DNA of 64,000 nt from contig CAJUQA010000007.1 of NCBI GenBank assembly GCA_910588375.1, positions 71,034 to 135,033 of the forward strand, read 5' to 3'. This document shows, piece by piece, positions 18,078-28,100 of the stretch. Each line of letters starts with the position of its first letter. Positions within the stretch are counted from its first letter, which is position 1. The position numbers and the translations under genes were made by a program. Source of the stretch: an uncultured Odoribacter sp. (lineage in GTDB: Bacteria > Bacteroidota > Bacteroidia > Bacteroidales > Marinifilaceae). The notes under the pieces were generated by a model. It ran no database searches. It had not been told where the DNA came from and saw only the letters and a list, made by a program, of their open reading frames with translations.

Positions 18078-18879
18078 TTTCGTCAAACGAGCCGTCAGCG
18101 GACTTATGTTCGTTGTCATTTTAACCGGATGCATCTTTATACATCCCGTTGCGTTTTTCATTCTTTTTTTTGCCATCAACATCCTTGGACTACTCGAATT
18201 TTCACACATGGCGAAAAGAATGCACGTCTATATCAACACCCCTGTTTATCTGCTTTGCGGCAGCATGCTGTTCACGGCCGGATTCCTGCATACCTACTGG
18301 GGATACAGGGACGGGTTCCTGTGGTGCTTTATCATCTCCTTCATACTGGGAATCTGGGAACTTTACCGGAAAAAAGGGAATGCATTCCAAAACATTGCCT
18401 TTGCCTACTACGGTCTGCTCTATCTCAGCCTACCATTCACTTTATTAATCTATCTGCCCTACATGACCACCGGAGCCTGGAAACCGGAAATCATCTTCTT
18501 TCCCTTTCTGTTGGTATGGCTAAACGATACATTCGCCTACCTGTTCGGCTCCCAATTCGGGCGACACAAACTCTTCCCCCGCATATCACCTAAAAAATCA
18601 TGGGAAGGCGCTATCGGCGGTGGCGTGGTCACCATCTCGGTCGCCCTGTTTATAGCTCCCTACATAGAAGGATTGACAATCGTCAATAACATCATCATAT
18701 CCTGTATCGTAGTCCTATTCGGTATTTTCGGAGACCTGCTGGAATCCATGTTCAAAAGAAGCATCGAAATCAAGGACTCCGGTAACATCATGCCCGGTCA
18801 CGGCGGAATCCTTGACCGTTTTGACGCCGTCATATTCGTCATTCCGGCAATTTTCGTCTATCTGGAATTCGTTTATTAA
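18070..18879 (+). CDS. cdsA: Phosphatidate cytidylyltransferase (CDP-diacylglycerol synthase)
   Basis: It makes CDP-diacylglycerol from phosphatidate and CTP, the branch point of phospholipid synthesis. The 269-aa multi-spanning protein carries the CdsA signature in SMFKRSIEIKDSGNIMPGHG followed by GILDRFDA near the C-terminus. The start is a GTG at 18070 overlapping the DUF2007 stop by 8 nt, consistent with translational coupling. The psd gene for phosphatidylserine decarboxylase follows from its own promoter, so two steps of phosphatidylethanolamine synthesis are neighbours. No pssA is visible in the window. Confidence 0.95.
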   Translation: MNNFVKRAVSGLMFVVILTGCIFIHPVAFFILFFAINILGLLEFSHMAKRMHVYINTPVYLLCGSMLFTAGFLHTYWGYRDGFLWCFIISFILGIWELYRKKGNAFQNIAFAYYGLLYLSLPFTLLIYLPYMTTGAWKPEIIFFPFLLVWLNDTFAYLFGSQFGRHKLFPRISPKKSWEGAIGGGVVTISVALFIAPYIEGLTIVNNIIISCIVVLFGIFGDLLESMFKRSIEIKDSGNIMPGHGGILDRFDAVIFVIPAIFVYLEFVY

Positions 18880-18933
18880 AAATCCCTACAGGACAACTCA
18901 CACATTCGGTATTTTAATCTTTATTTACCAATC

Positions 18934-18963
18934 TTTGAGTTTTAAGTTTTTATCGTACCTTTG
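18934..18963 (+). promoter_or_regulatory. Promoter for psd-panB-rluA
   Basis: TTTG at 18934-18937, an 18-bp spacer and TACCTTTG at 18956-18963 (exact TAnnTTTG). The ATG of psd lies 29 bp downstream. The site is in the 113-bp gap after cdsA. Confidence 0.65.
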
Positions 18964-18992
18964 TCCGTTGATAAATATTAAAATCTCTGAAA

Positions 18993-19649
18993 ATGACCTT
19001 ACATAAAGCAGGATATTCTCTATTAATCAAAATATTGGCGGGTATCATCATATTAAATTGTCTCACATTTTATTTCATACACACACCGGCTATCGTCTAT
19101 GCCATACTAACCGTATCTGTTGTTTTCTACCTTTTGATAGTCAATTTCTTCCGGTATCCCAACCGGCAGATTACCGTAAACGACAATACGATACTGGCTC
19201 CCGCTGACGGAACAATCGTAGTCATAGAAGAAACAGAAGAAACGGAATACTTAAAAGACCGACGCATACAGGTTTCCATATTCATGAGCATCTTCAATGT
19301 CCACATCAACTGGTTTCCCGTAAACGGCATCATCCGGTATTTCAAACACCACAAAGGCAAATTTCTTGCCGCCTACTTACCTAAATCTTCTACTGAAAAC
19401 GAACGAACAACCATCGTCATCGACTGCCCGAACGGGCAAACCGTTTTAATGCGTCAGATAGCCGGAGCCATAGCCAAACGCATTGTTTCGTATGCTCCGG
19501 AAGGCGGAGAAGCCCGACAAGACAAACATGCCGGTTTTATTAAATTCGGTTCCCGGGTTGACCTGCTTCTTCCCATCGGAACAAATATAAAAGTCAAACT
19601 GGGCCAGAAAACAAAAGGCTCACAAACAATCATCGGAACATTTAATTAA
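18993..19649 (+). CDS. psd: Phosphatidylserine decarboxylase proenzyme
   Basis: It converts phosphatidylserine to phosphatidylethanolamine at the inner membrane. The 218-aa short-type proenzyme has N-terminal hydrophobic helices, APADGTIVVIEE, FNVHINWFPVNG and the self-cleavage site KFGSRVD. Cleavage between G186 and S187 would generate the pyruvoyl group on the small alpha subunit. The gene starts its own transcription unit, and panB begins 5 nt after its stop. Confidence 0.95.
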   Translation: MTLHKAGYSLLIKILAGIIILNCLTFYFIHTPAIVYAILTVSVVFYLLIVNFFRYPNRQITVNDNTILAPADGTIVVIEETEETEYLKDRRIQVSIFMSIFNVHINWFPVNGIIRYFKHHKGKFLAAYLPKSSTENERTTIVIDCPNGQTVLMRQIAGAIAKRIVSYAPEGGEARQDKHAGFIKFGSRVDLLLPIGTNIKVKLGQKTKGSQTIIGTFN

Positions 19650-19654
19650 AAACC

Positions 19655-20470
19655 ATGTCCACACAATCAACAGTAAAAGTGGTTACCACTCATGTTTTAT
19701 CTGAGATGAAACTGAGAGGTGAAAAAATCAGTATGCTTACAGCTTATGACTACTCCATGGCTCGCATTGTAGATGCCGCCGGAATAGATGTTATATTAGT
19801 CGGAGACTCCGCTTCCAATGTCATGGCGGGCCACGAAACGACCCTGCCCATCACCTTAGACCAAATGATTTATCACGGGGCATCTGTTGTCAGAGGGGTA
19901 AAACGGGCACTTGTAGTCGTTGATTTGCCTTTCGGAAGCTATCAAGGAAACAGCAAGGAAGCTTTGTCCTCCGCCATCCGCATCATGAAAGAAACGGCCG
20001 CCGATGCCGTCAAACTCGAAGGAGGCATTGAAGTAATAGAATCCATCAAACGAATCCTCAGTGCCGGCATTCCGGTCATGGGACATCTCGGACTGACCCC
20101 GCAAAGCATCCATAAATTCGGTACCTACACCGTGAGAGCCAAAGAAGAGGCGGAAGCCCAGAAACTAATAGAAGACGCCCACTTATTGGAAGAAGCAGGC
20201 TGCTTCGCGATGGTTTTGGAAAAAATACCCGCCGCTTTAGCAGAAAAAGTATCGAAAGAACTGACCATACCTACCATCGGTATCGGTGCAGGAGGAGGCA
20301 CAGACGGCCAGGTACTGGTCATACATGATATGCTGGGAATCAACCGGGAATTTTCCCCTCGTTTCTTACGCCGGTATGCAGACCTCTACTCCACCATGAC
20401 AGAAGCAGTCGGACACTACATTGATGACGTCAAGAATCGGGATTTCCCAAACGAAAAAGAGCAATATTAA
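19655..20470 (+). CDS. panB: 3-methyl-2-oxobutanoate hydroxymethyltransferase
   Basis: This is the first committed step of pantothenate (coenzyme A) synthesis, transferring a hydroxymethyl group from methylene-tetrahydrofolate to ketoisovalerate. The 271-aa protein shows ISMLTAYDYSMARIVD, LVGDSASNVMAGH, LPFGSYQGN, AVKLEGG and IPVMGHLGLTPQSIH, with the metal-binding Asp and Glu residues in the usual places. It lies 5 nt after psd and 16 nt before the pseudouridine synthase, in one operon. Confidence 0.97.
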   Translation: MSTQSTVKVVTTHVLSEMKLRGEKISMLTAYDYSMARIVDAAGIDVILVGDSASNVMAGHETTLPITLDQMIYHGASVVRGVKRALVVVDLPFGSYQGNSKEALSSAIRIMKETAADAVKLEGGIEVIESIKRILSAGIPVMGHLGLTPQSIHKFGTYTVRAKEEAEAQKLIEDAHLLEEAGCFAMVLEKIPAALAEKVSKELTIPTIGIGAGGGTDGQVLVIHDMLGINREFSPRFLRRYADLYSTMTEAVGHYIDDVKNRDFPNEKEQY

Positions 20471-20486
20471 TCCGGAAAAACACACC

Positions 20487-21179
20487 ATGCTTGAAATACT
20501 GTACGAAGACAACCATATCATTGCTGTCAATAAAAAAATATCGGACATCGTCCAGCAGGACAAAACCGGCGATCCCTCTCTGGAAGAAGAAGTAAAAGCC
20601 TATATTAAAAAAAAATATAACAAACCGGGAGATGTATTCCTGGGAGTTCCTCACCGCATCGACCGCCCCGTAAGCGGCGTGGTACTATTCGCCCGCACCA
20701 GCAAGGCACTCACACGGCTCAACAAGATGTTTCAGGAACACGACGAAGAAATACAAAAAACATATTGGGCAATTGTAGGCACCCTTCCCCCGGAAGACAG
20801 CGGACGTCTGGAACACTTCCTACTGCGGGACAGTGAAAAAAACAAATCCTATGCTTACGAAAAAGAAAAAAAAGGCAGCAAAAAAGCCATACTCGAATAC
20901 AAATTAATCGGACGTTCCCAACGATACTATTTGTTGGAAATAAAATTGCTGACCGGACGCCACCATCAAATCCGCTGCCAACTGGCCAAAATAGGCTGTC
21001 CTATCAAAGGTGACCTAAAATACGGTTTTCCCCGCTCCAACGAAGGAGGCGGCATCGGTCTGCATGCCCGGGAAATCACCTTCCGACACCCTGTCAGCCA
21101 GGAAATGGTGACCATAACGGCCACTCCCCCTCTTCAGGATACCTTATGGAAAGAATTCTACAACAATCTGAAAGACTAA
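20487..21179 (+). CDS. RluA family pseudouridine synthase
   Basis: A 230-aa protein from the ATG at 20487 (MLEILYEDNHIIAVNKK). It has the RluA catalytic motif HRIDRPVSGVVLFARTSKAL with the nucleophilic Asp, and the C-terminal LLTGRHHQIRCQLA and GDLKYG motifs. It lacks an N-terminal S4 domain, as in RluA/TruC-like members. It modifies uridines in rRNA or tRNA, and the target site cannot be assigned. It is the last gene of the psd operon and is followed by a strong hairpin. The longer frame would overlap panB and is rejected. Confidence 0.92.
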   Translation: MLEILYEDNHIIAVNKKISDIVQQDKTGDPSLEEEVKAYIKKKYNKPGDVFLGVPHRIDRPVSGVVLFARTSKALTRLNKMFQEHDEEIQKTYWAIVGTLPPEDSGRLEHFLLRDSEKNKSYAYEKEKKGSKKAILEYKLIGRSQRYYLLEIKLLTGRHHQIRCQLAKIGCPIKGDLKYGFPRSNEGGGIGLHAREITFRHPVSQEMVTITATPPLQDTLWKEFYNNLKD

Positions 21180-21198
21180 CAGTCTTTTATATACAAAA

Positions 21199-21224
21199 AG
21201 AGAGTGTCCCATCGGACACTCTCT
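21199..21224. terminator. Bidirectional terminator after the RluA-type gene
   Basis: A perfect 11-bp stem (21199-21209 with 21214-21224), a 4-nt CATC loop and a T-rich tail; A-rich on the other side. It sits between convergent genes and can serve both. Confidence 0.85.
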
Positions 21225-21233
21225 CTTTTTTAA

Positions 21234-24143
21234 TTAATAACCGAATATTTCTTCACGGGTCAAACGTGTCACGGGACCATACTGTTTCAGACTCTTCATA
21301 TCCAACTCCTTCTCATCACCCAAAATACAATAAGTGTAAGTACGTCCTTTAATCCATTCTTCCTGGAATTTCTTAACATCGGCCAACGTCATACTCTGAA
21401 CCTGATTGAACAACTCACGTCTCTTGTCCTCCGTCAATCCCAAATCCTGAGCATCCAAATAATTCCATAATACGGAAGATTTCGTAATACGCTGCGTCCG
21501 CAAACGGGTCAACAAAGCCTCTTTCGCCAAACGGAAAGCATTCTCCGATTCAGGCATATTATTGATGATTTCATCAAAAGCCTTCATGGCATCCAACATC
21601 TTATCATTCTGACAAGCAATGAACGTACTGAAAATATAAGGCCTGTCCAGTTTAGCCGGCTCATTCAATCCGGCACCCGCCGAATAAGCCAAACCTCTGG
21701 CCTCACGCATTTCCTGAAACACAATAGCATTCATTCCACCTCCGAAATACTCATTATACATGCTCACAACAGGAGACAATGCCGCATTGAATTTTTCTCC
21801 CCGATTGGAAACCGAAGCCATATACACTTGTTTAGCATCATAGGGGGCAATCAACACTTTACTGGTCGGTGTTTTCTGAAAAACAAACTCTTTATTGTCA
21901 GGCACCGGTATCAACTTTTCGGGAACCCGGTGTTTTTCATTGATTTCAGCCACTACATTTTCAAGACTCAACGGTCCATAATACAAAACGGTATGTTCAT
22001 AATCATTCAGACGTTTCAAACGGGCTGTCAAATCCTCCGGTTTCAGCTCTTTCAGCTCTTTGGCAGACAAAATATTACGGGCAGGAGATTTCGGTCCGTA
22101 ATAAGCATACTGCACCAACTTACTGAAATTGGAAGACTGATTCAATTTCGCATTGGTACGCGATTTCTGAATATCCGCCTTCATATTCTCCAGCACTGCA
22201 GGATTCGGTTGGGCATCGGCAAGCAATGCTTCAAACAATTCCATGGCCTTCCCCATATTCTCGCTCAATCCCGACAAGCCGACATACACCCTTTCGCTTC
22301 CCGGAGAAACAAAATAATCACAAGCCAGATTATAGAACTCCTGTTTGATCTGTTCCGGCGTCATAGTACTGGTTCCTAAATAATCCAAATACTGTACAGC
22401 CGTACCCAATGCCTTATCTTCATTGGTGCCCATATCAAATACATACATCATCGTAAACAAATCGTTTGTCGTATTCTGCTTATAGAGCACCGGAATATCC
22501 GACTTCGCAACCGTTTTATCCATATCCTTGGAATAATCTAGAAACACTGGTTCTATCGGTTTTACTTTAGAAGCCTGTATTTCGCACAAAAACGCACTTG
22601 CCGTATCCCGGTTCATGAAAATCGGAGTAATGGCAGGTTTAGATATTTTCTTTTCATTCGGATCTTTTCCTTCACGTTTATATACCACAACATAATTATC
22701 CTTGAAATTGGCCTTGGCAAAATCCACAATCTGCTGTTTCGTAATCTTGCTCATCTTATCCAAAGAAGCCACCTGGTCTTTCCACTCCACACCATTAATA
22801 AACGCATCCACAAAAAGGTCTGCTCTCGCACTATTACTTTCCAACTGAGACTGCAAATAACGCTTATGATTATTAACAGTAGCCTGTATCAGATTTTCAT
22901 CAAACTCCCCACTCTTCAACTTCTCCACTTCCGCCAGCAATATATCTTTTGCCTCCTCCAGACTCTGTCCCTGTTTCGGGCGGGCTCCCATCAAAAACAT
23001 ACCGTAATCGGCCATTGTTGAAGGATAAGCATACGCTGACAACAATTTTTGTTGCTGGTTCACATCCAAATCAATCAAACCGGCTTTACCGTTATACAAA
23101 ACCTCTCCTACCAATTCGAGCAACTCAGCCTCGGGAGAAGCCGCCCCCGGAAAACGCCAGGCCAAAGACACATTGGCTGCCTCCAGACCAAGCACTTCTT
23201 TCACAACAGGTTGCTTCAACGGAGGTTCCGGTTTAAAATTCAGTTTCGGTAAATTTTCATTCGGCTTCATACCTCCGAAATGCCTGTCGATTGTAGCTAT
23301 CACTTCGTCCGGATTAAAATCTCCCGACATACAGATAGCCATATTATTAGGCACATACCACTGTTTATAATAATTTTTGATATTCGTAATAGAAGGATTC
23401 TTCAAATGTTCCTGCGTACCCAAAACAGTTTGCGTACCATAGGGATGATTCGGGAAAAGAGAAGCCAAAATCTGTTCGTACACCTTGCGGTTATCTTTCG
23501 TCAACGACATATTCTTTTCCTCATACACCGTTTCCAGTTCCGTATGGAAACCGCGAATCACATTATGCTGAAAGCGGTCTGCCTGTATCTTAGCCCAATT
23601 TTCTATCTCATTGGAAGGAATATCCTCCACATACACCGTCATATCATGCCCCGTATAGGCATTCGTACCATTTGCCCCGATAGTGGCCATCAACTTGTCA
23701 TATTCATTCGGGATAGCCAACTTGGACGCCTCATAAGAAACACTGTCTATTTTCTTATACAAAGCCAGGCGTTCCGCTTCATCCGTCGTCTTACGATACA
23801 CCTCAAACAAAGCCTCTATCTGGTCCAGCAAAGGTTTCTCCTGTTCATAATTCTGGGTACCGAACGACTCCGTTCCCTTAAACATCAAATGCTCGAAATA
23901 ATGAGCCAAACCAGTCGTTTCCGCCGGGTCATTCTTTCCTCCTACCCGCACGGCTATGTAGGTCTGAATTCTCGGTTTCTCGGGATTCACCGTCAAATAC
24001 ACCTTCAAACCGTTATCTAAAGTATAGATGCGCGCATTTAAAGGATCATTGGGCACCGTCTCATACTTGTAAGAACCTGTGCCACATGCAGCCCCCAATG
24101 CCAGCAAAAGGGGCAGCATCAAAAATTTAAACATCTTTTTCAT
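21234..24143 (-). CDS. M16 (pitrilysin-like) zinc protease, lipoprotein, two-copy fold
   Basis: From the ATG at 24143 the protein has 969 aa. The N-terminal lipoprotein signal ends at C20 (LALGAAC), so it is probably anchored to a membrane outside the cytoplasm. The inverted zinc motif is H81-Y-F-E84-H85, and the downstream Glu of the family lies in the ELETVYEEKNMS region. The C-terminal half is the inactive M16_C-type repeat (AARGLAYSAGAGL-like EMREARGLAYSAGAG). It probably degrades peptides in the periplasm or at the surface. A TATGTTTG element lies 26 bp upstream. It converges with the RluA-type gene. Confidence 0.93.
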   Translation of the reverse strand: MKKMFKFLMLPLLLALGAACGTGSYKYETVPNDPLNARIYTLDNGLKVYLTVNPEKPRIQTYIAVRVGGKNDPAETTGLAHYFEHLMFKGTESFGTQNYEQEKPLLDQIEALFEVYRKTTDEAERLALYKKIDSVSYEASKLAIPNEYDKLMATIGANGTNAYTGHDMTVYVEDIPSNEIENWAKIQADRFQHNVIRGFHTELETVYEEKNMSLTKDNRKVYEQILASLFPNHPYGTQTVLGTQEHLKNPSITNIKNYYKQWYVPNNMAICMSGDFNPDEVIATIDRHFGGMKPNENLPKLNFKPEPPLKQPVVKEVLGLEAANVSLAWRFPGAASPEAELLELVGEVLYNGKAGLIDLDVNQQQKLLSAYAYPSTMADYGMFLMGARPKQGQSLEEAKDILLAEVEKLKSGEFDENLIQATVNNHKRYLQSQLESNSARADLFVDAFINGVEWKDQVASLDKMSKITKQQIVDFAKANFKDNYVVVYKREGKDPNEKKISKPAITPIFMNRDTASAFLCEIQASKVKPIEPVFLDYSKDMDKTVAKSDIPVLYKQNTTNDLFTMMYVFDMGTNEDKALGTAVQYLDYLGTSTMTPEQIKQEFYNLACDYFVSPGSERVYVGLSGLSENMGKAMELFEALLADAQPNPAVLENMKADIQKSRTNAKLNQSSNFSKLVQYAYYGPKSPARNILSAKELKELKPEDLTARLKRLNDYEHTVLYYGPLSLENVVAEINEKHRVPEKLIPVPDNKEFVFQKTPTSKVLIAPYDAKQVYMASVSNRGEKFNAALSPVVSMYNEYFGGGMNAIVFQEMREARGLAYSAGAGLNEPAKLDRPYIFSTFIACQNDKMLDAMKAFDEIINNMPESENAFRLAKEALLTRLRTQRITKSSVLWNYLDAQDLGLTEDKRRELFNQVQSMTLADVKKFQEEWIKGRTYTYCILGDEKELDMKSLKQYGPVTRLTREEIFGY

Positions 24144-24168
24144 CGTCGCTAATTTTGATTCTGATTTA

Positions 24169-24176
24169 CAAACATA
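24169..24176 (-). promoter_or_regulatory. -7 element for the M16 protease gene
   Basis: TATGTTTG on the minus strand, an exact TAnnTTTG match, about 26 bp upstream of the ATG at 24143. It supports that start over the longer frame. Confidence 0.55.
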
Positions 24177-24232
24177 TATAAAAAACAATAAAATTCATAG
24201 CACTATTTTATACCTTTCCAAAATTCACAAAA

Positions 24233-24267
24233 AACGGGAGAGATATCCATAGGTATCTGCTCCCGTT
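24233..24267 (-). terminator. Terminator after secA-lgt
   Basis: A hairpin of an 8-bp outer stem (24233-24240 with 24260-24267) and a 5-bp inner stem (24241-24245 with 24254-24258) with one bulged base. Read on the minus strand it is followed by a run of seven T. Confidence 0.75.
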
Positions 24268-24309
24268 ACGTCTATGTATAAAATCGCGTTTAATATGCCT
24301 TCTTCGCCT

Positions 24310-25197
24310 CTATTTTTTCCCCGAAACATTCCCTGCCGGATGCGGGATAACTTTATTCTTTCCGCTATACCACAGCATAAAACAGCCCACTACCACAAAA
24401 GGAATACTCAGCCACTGCCCCATATTCAGCGTCATCGTTTCTTCAAACTCCACCTGATTCTCTTTCACAAATTCTATGAAAAAACGGGCGGTAAAAATCA
24501 ATATCAGAAACATACCGAAAATAAAGCCCTGCCTGTCTTTAACCTTCGTCCGCCAATAGAGATACATCAGCACACCGAAACTAAGCAAATAACAGAATGC
24601 TTCATACAATTGCGCAGGATGTCGAGGGGATAAAGGATTTTCAAGACCATAAGCATTCACAAACCGGAACCCCCACGGCCGGACGGTCACCTCCCCTACA
24701 ATCTCCGAATTCATCAGATTGCCCAAACGTATAAACACACCAGCCAAAGCAATCGGAATGACAGCCCGGTCTAAAATCCAAAAAATGGACTTCTTGCTGA
24801 CCTTTTTGGAATAATACCACAATCCCGCAATAATGCCTATGGCAGCACCGTGACTCGCCAATCCCTGAAAGCCTGTAAATTTGAATTCCGGCTGAAAGCG
24901 GAAAGGCAGAATCATTTCCAGCGGATGATGGCTGAAATAAGCCCAATCATAAAAAAGACAATGTCCCAAACGGGCTCCAACCACAGTCGCCACAGCCACA
25001 TATATCCACAACTTATCCAACCACTCCATGCTCAATCCTTCAGCTTTGAATATTTTTTCCTCTATCTTATAGCCACAAATAAACGCCAATACGAACAGCA
25101 ATCCGTAATAACGTAGGGAAAAACCGCCCAGATTAAAAATTTCCGGCTCAACATCCCAATTAATGAAAAACGGTAAAAACATAAGACATTCCCCCAT
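24310..25197 (-). CDS. lgt: Prolipoprotein diacylglyceryl transferase
   Basis: It transfers diacylglycerol from phosphatidylglycerol to the lipobox cysteine of prolipoproteins in the inner membrane, serving the many lipoproteins predicted in this window. The 295-aa multi-spanning protein has the Lgt signature RLGNLMNSEIVGEVT, SHGAAIGIIAG and HPAQLYEA. Its ATG shares one base with the secA stop (TAATG), which fixes the start at 25197 and suggests coupled translation. A terminator hairpin follows. Confidence 0.96.
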   Translation of the reverse strand: MGECLMFLPFFINWDVEPEIFNLGGFSLRYYGLLFVLAFICGYKIEEKIFKAEGLSMEWLDKLWIYVAVATVVGARLGHCLFYDWAYFSHHPLEMILPFRFQPEFKFTGFQGLASHGAAIGIIAGLWYYSKKVSKKSIFWILDRAVIPIALAGVFIRLGNLMNSEIVGEVTVRPWGFRFVNAYGLENPLSPRHPAQLYEAFCYLLSFGVLMYLYWRTKVKDRQGFIFGMFLILIFTARFFIEFVKENQVEFEETMTLNMGQWLSIPFVVVGCFMLWYSGKNKVIPHPAGNVSGKK

Positions 25198-28100
25198 TAT
25201 TCATTCTTGCCGTGGCAATTCTTGTATTTCAATCCGCTCCCGCAAGGACACGGATCATTTCTTCCTACCTTGGGACCTACATGTACCGGTTCATGCTTCG
25301 GTGGCTGACGGTTACCCATAGGAGCGGAAGCTTCCGTCCGTCCGGTCTTCATCTTGCTCAAATCGGTACGCTTCTCCTCCGCCTCCTTCACCCGTTCGGG
25401 TTCCTGCATCGGAATCTGTCCTTTCATCAACGTGGCAACCGTTCCCCTATTGATTTTTTCCACCATTGTCTTAAACAGATTGTAAGACTCGAATTTATAA
25501 ATCAACAACGGATCCTTCTGTTCGTAAGCCGCATTCTGCACAGACTGCTTCAAATCATCCATTTCACGCAACTGTTCTTTCCAGGCCTCATCAATCTGCG
25601 CCAGGATAATCGCTTTCTCGTAGGAACGCATCAAATCCTCACCCTGCGTACGGTATGCCTTTTCAAGATTCGTCACCACATTATACATCTTTTGACCGTC
25701 TGTAAAAGGAACCACGATATTCTTAAATACATCTCCCCGGTTCTCAAACACATTCTTAATCACCGGATATGCCTGCTGTGCGATATGTTCCACCTTACGG
25801 GTATACACTTCCCGGACAGCGGCATACAATTTCTCCGTCAATTCCTCCGACTTCAACTGCTGAAATTCTTCCTGACTTATCTCAAAATCAATAGACAGCA
25901 GGCGCAACACTTCCAGTTTGAAACCTTCCAGGTCATTATCGGGCTGGTATTCGTTCACCACCGACTCGCAAACATCATACATATTATTGGCAACCGCCAC
26001 GCCGATACGTTCACCCAACAAGGCGTTCCGTCTCTGCTTATAGATAATCGTACGCTGGGAATTCATCACGTCGTCATATTCCAGCAAACGCTTACGGATA
26101 CCGAAGTTATTCTCTTCCACCTTCTTCTGGGCGCGTTCAATAGAACGGGTAATCATCGAATGCTGAATCACATCCCCTTCCTTGTGTCCCAAACGATCCA
26201 TCACCCGGATAATACGCTCGGAACTGAAAAGACGCATCAAATCGTCTTCCAGAGATACAAAGAACTGAGAAGAACCCGGGTCTCCCTGACGTCCGGCACG
26301 TCCGCGCAACTGACGGTCAACCCGCCGCGAATCATGTCGTTCCGTACCGATAATCGCCAAACCACCGGCTGCCCGTACTTCAGGACTTAATTTAATATCC
26401 GTACCACGGCCTGCCATATTGGTTGCAATAGTCACAGTACGTGATTTACCGGCTTCTGCCACAATATCGGCTTCTTTATGGTGTAACTTGGCATTCAATA
26501 CATTGTGGGGGATATTCCGCAATTTCAACATACGGCTCAGCAACTCCGACACCTCCACGGAAGTCGTACCTACCAACACCGGACGTCCGGCATCCACCAA
26601 CCGGACAATCTCATCAATAACGGCATTGTACTTCTCACGCTTCGTTTTATATACCAAATCATTCGCATCCTTACGGATAATCGGTTTATTGGTCGGAATA
26701 ACCACCACATCCAATTTATAAATATCCCAAAGCTCCCCGGCCTCAGTCTCGGCAGTACCCGTCATACCTGCCAACTTATGATACATGCGGAAATAATTCT
26801 GCAACGTAATCGTGGCAAACGTCTGTGTGGCAGCTTCCACCTTCACTCCTTCCTTCGCCTCTATCGCCTGATGCAGACCATCGGAATAGCGGCGTCCCTC
26901 CATAATACGTCCCGTCTGTTCATCCACAATCTTCACCTTATTGTCTATCACCACATATTCCACATCCTTCTCAAACAGGGTGTAAGCCTTTAACAACTGA
27001 TTGACAGTGTGTACCCGTTCGGACTTCACGGCATAATTCTGAATCATCTCGTCTTTTTGCCGCAACTTCTCCTTTTCGTCCTTCACCATTTTTTCAATCT
27101 CCGCCACTTCTTCCCCGATATTAGGCAATATGAAGAATTTCGGATCCTCCCCGGCAGCCGTAATCGTATCATGTCCCTTATCCGTCAGGTCGATGGAATT
27201 CTGCTTTTCGTCAATGACAAAATACAGCGGGTCGGTAATCTCCGGCATACGGCGGTTATTCTCCTGCATATACTCATTTTCCGTCTTAATCAGAATCGCC
27301 TTATTTCCCTGTTCGCTCAAAAACTTAATCAACGGTTTGTATTTGGGCAATCCCTTGTGGGCACGCAACAATAGGATACTTCCTTCTTTCCTCTTCTTCG
27401 GGTCATCACTTTCCAGCAACATTTTGGCGTCATTGAATATCTTGGCCACCAAATCCCGCTGCATCCGCACCAACCTATCCACACGAGGCTTATACTCGTC
27501 AAACATCTGATCATCCCCCTTGGGCACCGGACCGGAAATAATCAACGGAGTACGGGCATCGTCAATCAACACGGAATCCACCTCATCGACAATCGCATAA
27601 TTGTGTTTCCGTTGTACCAAATCCTCCGGATTAATCGCCATATTGTCGCGCAGATAATCGAAACCGAATTCGTTATTGGTACCGAAAGTAATATCCGCCA
27701 TATAAGCCTTGCGTCTGTCGGGAGAATTGGGCTGATGTTTATCAATACAATCCACCGACAACCCGTGGAACATATACAACGGTCCCATCCATTCCGAGTC
27801 ACGTTTGGCCAAATAATCATTCACCGTCACCATGTGGACTCCGCGCCCCGTCAAAGCATTCAGGAACACAGGCAGCGTTGCCACCAAGGTTTTTCCTTCT
27901 CCCGTCGCCATCTCGGCAATCTTGCCCTGATGCAACACGGCACCACCAATCAACTGCACATCATAGTGCACCATATCCCAGGTCACCTCATTCCCTCCGG
28001 CAATCCACGAATTAAACCATATCGCCTTGCCTCCCTCTATTTCAACAAAATCATGGTTCACTGACAAATCCCGATCAAACTGTGTAGCCGTCACCTCAAT

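Noticed and set aside
25212..26390. Long antisense open frame opposite secA
   Set aside because: It lies wholly inside secA on the other strand and the translation is low-complexity with no domain; a shadow.
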